Position numbers and translations under genes: made by a program. The notes beneath the pieces are model-generated. The model made no database searches and had not been told where the DNA came from. It saw nothing but the letters and a program-made list of their open reading frames with translations. A stretch of DNA of 64,000 nucleotides. It comes from Paenibacillus polysaccharolyticus (lineage in GTDB: Bacteria; Bacillota; Bacilli; Paenibacillales; Paenibacillaceae). The stretch spans positions 184,250 to 248,249 of the forward strand of contig NZ_FMVM01000011.1 of assembly GCF_900102085.1 (NCBI RefSeq), read 5' to 3'. Positions 62,888 through 64,000 of the stretch are shown here, piece after piece. Each line of letters starts with the position of its first letter. Position 1 is the first letter of the stretch.

Positions 62888-63900
62888 GCCAATATTATGC
62901 ACCGATTGCCTACACGGTGACCGAAGTAGAGGACGGCTGGCTGCTAAAAGCCGTGCTTCAAAAGCGGCTTCAGGTTTCGCGTAAGCTTTTATCCAAAATC
63001 AAACTCACCGAACAAGGTGTTATGCTGAATGGTGAACGGGTATATATCAGTGTCAAAGTGAGTGCAGGTGATCTGGTGGAGATTCGGATGGAGCGAGAGG
63101 AATCCGATGATATTTTGCCAGAGGATATTCCATTCGCTGTGTTGTATGAAGACGAACATCTGCTGATCGTGAATAAAGATGCCGGAATTATCGTGCATCC
63201 AACCCATGGGCACTACACAGGTACTTTAGCTAATGGTGTGGTGCATTATTGGCAACAAAAAGGCGAGAAATTCCGCTTCCGTCCAATCCACCGATTAGAT
63301 CAGGAAACATCCGGCGTGCTGGCGATTGCCAAAAACCCATATGTGCACCAGCATGTATCAGAGCAGATGATCGCCGGCACTGTGGATAAAAAATATATCG
63401 CACTGGTGCATGGCAGCCCTGTTCCCGAACAGGGGGCGGTTGACGGGCCAATTGATCGCGATCCCGAGGAACCGCATCGCCGTATCGTTACACCAGACGG
63501 ATATGCGGCCAGAACGCTCTACACAACGTTGTCTCGGTGGGATGATGGAAGTGCCAGTGCTGTAAGTTTGAAGCTGGAGAGTGGACGAACCCATCAGATC
63601 CGGGTACATATGACGTCTATCGGTTGCCCGTTGATCGGTGATCAGATGTATAAGACGTTGCCAATGCATAACGTGGATGAGCAGACAATGGCTGTTCGTG
63701 AGGAACGGGATACGTGGATTGAACGCCAATCGCTACATGCGTGTGAACTGATATTCGAACATCCGATCCTCCGGGAACGTATGACATTCCAGGCTCCATT
63801 GCCGCCAGATATGGCCGCATTGGAGAAACGTTTGGATGCCGAGGCGGCCCCGAGAGTAATGCTTCAGGAAGAAGAGGGACAAACCCAAGCGGAAAAGTAA
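62884..63900 (+). CDS. RluA-family pseudouridine synthase
   Basis: A 338-residue enzyme isomerising uridine to pseudouridine in rRNA or tRNA. The S4-like N-terminus (about 25-75) is followed by the catalytic domain with HRLDQETSGVLAIAKNP (active-site Asp) near residue 137. RTHQIRVHM is near residue 238. The C-terminal tail is acidic and Gln-rich. ATG overlaps the previous stop. B. subtilis relatives are YlyB and YjbO; the exact target base is not deducible. Confidence 0.93.
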   Translation: MSQYYAPIAYTVTEVEDGWLLKAVLQKRLQVSRKLLSKIKLTEQGVMLNGERVYISVKVSAGDLVEIRMEREESDDILPEDIPFAVLYEDEHLLIVNKDAGIIVHPTHGHYTGTLANGVVHYWQQKGEKFRFRPIHRLDQETSGVLAIAKNPYVHQHVSEQMIAGTVDKKYIALVHGSPVPEQGAVDGPIDRDPEEPHRRIVTPDGYAARTLYTTLSRWDDGSASAVSLKLESGRTHQIRVHMTSIGCPLIGDQMYKTLPMHNVDEQTMAVREERDTWIERQSLHACELIFEHPILRERMTFQAPLPPDMAALEKRLDAEAAPRVMLQEEEGQTQAEK

Positions 63901-64000
63901 CCTCGGATTTAGGACGCAGCTGCATGTTCGAAAATAAAAGTGTATACAGTTCAGAGAGCAGCGCAGCTGAACAGCATGCCGAAGGCTAGAGAGGTTTTGA

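Noticed and set aside
63901..64000. Possible leader of a gene beyond the right edge
   Set aside because: Only 100 bases follow the pseudouridine synthase; no ORF, promoter or recognised leader motif can be supported.

Overview
The window looks like a chromosomal segment of a spore-forming low-GC Gram-positive bacterium, most probably a Paenibacillus. Supporting signs are strong AGGAGG-type ribosome binding sites with GTG and TTG starts, T-box leaders in front of ilvB and pheS, an infC-rpmI-rplT operon behind an L20-type leader, CotF-like coat proteins, a Spo0E-like phosphatase, an AraC regulator with membrane segments beside a CUT1 sugar ABC transporter, and pheST followed by a ZapA-domain gene and mutS2. 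Almost everything is core or lineage-typical genome. I see no prophage, transposon, CRISPR array or defence island.

Layout. 1-4.1 kb: manA (cut by the window edge), the tRNA-modification pair mnmL-mnmM, a 66-residue unknown and trmB. 4.2-10.4 kb: a membrane AraC regulator divergent from two permeases and a solute-binding lipoprotein for an unidentified carbohydrate. 10.4-14.1 kb: an MGDG-synthase/UgtP-type glycosyltransferase, a PAP2 phosphatase, a 0.7 kb leader region and a membrane GT2 glycosyltransferase. 14.2-15.7 kb: infC-rpmI-rplT. 15.7-21.1 kb: a nucleoside-type ABC uptake operon (BMP lipoprotein, ATPase, two permeases). 21.2-22.1 kb: a Gly-Pro-Tyr-rich protein and a GNAT acetyltransferase. 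22.2-30.4 kb: Leu-specific T-box, ilvB-ilvN-ilvC-leuA, an opposing aldo/keto reductase, then leuB. 30.5-38.3 kb: peroxiredoxin with an exact PerR box, a zinc-ribbon unknown, a PAS histidine kinase, a MoxR-DUF58-DUF4129 operon and a DRE-TIM aldolase-like enzyme. 38.5-41.0 kb: a GGDEF/EAL protein and tRNA-Pro/tRNA-Gly. 41.2-43.5 kb: an ABC-F ATPase behind what looks like an attenuator. 43.5-54.0 kb: Phe T-box, pheS-pheT, a giant ZapA-coiled-coil fusion, a CuA-type lipoprotein, a YvlD-like membrane protein and mutS2. 54.0-64.0 kb: DUF350 and a tiny membrane peptide, a zinc-ribbon protein, an MFS transporter, a DAO oxidoreductase, two coat-type proteins, alaR-alaT, a Spo0E-like protein, a lipoprotein, cobU-like, a PduO-type adenosyltransferase and an RluA-type pseudouridine synthase.

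Main themes are translation and its quality control (tRNA modification, IF3/L35/L20, PheRS, ABC-F, MutS2, RluA), branched-chain amino acid and alanine synthesis, nutrient import and sporulation. The least ordinary items are the 934-residue ZapA fusion with an 11-residue repeat array, the ABC-F attenuator with a candidate 8-codon leader ORF, several paired RNA structures outside known riboswitch families (before ilvC, trmB, the GT2 gene and the kinase gene), a 12-bp inverted repeat over the probable promoter of the nucleoside-transport operon, and a tRNA-Pro with an acceptor-stem mismatch. No computation or database search was run; family names come from motif recognition.
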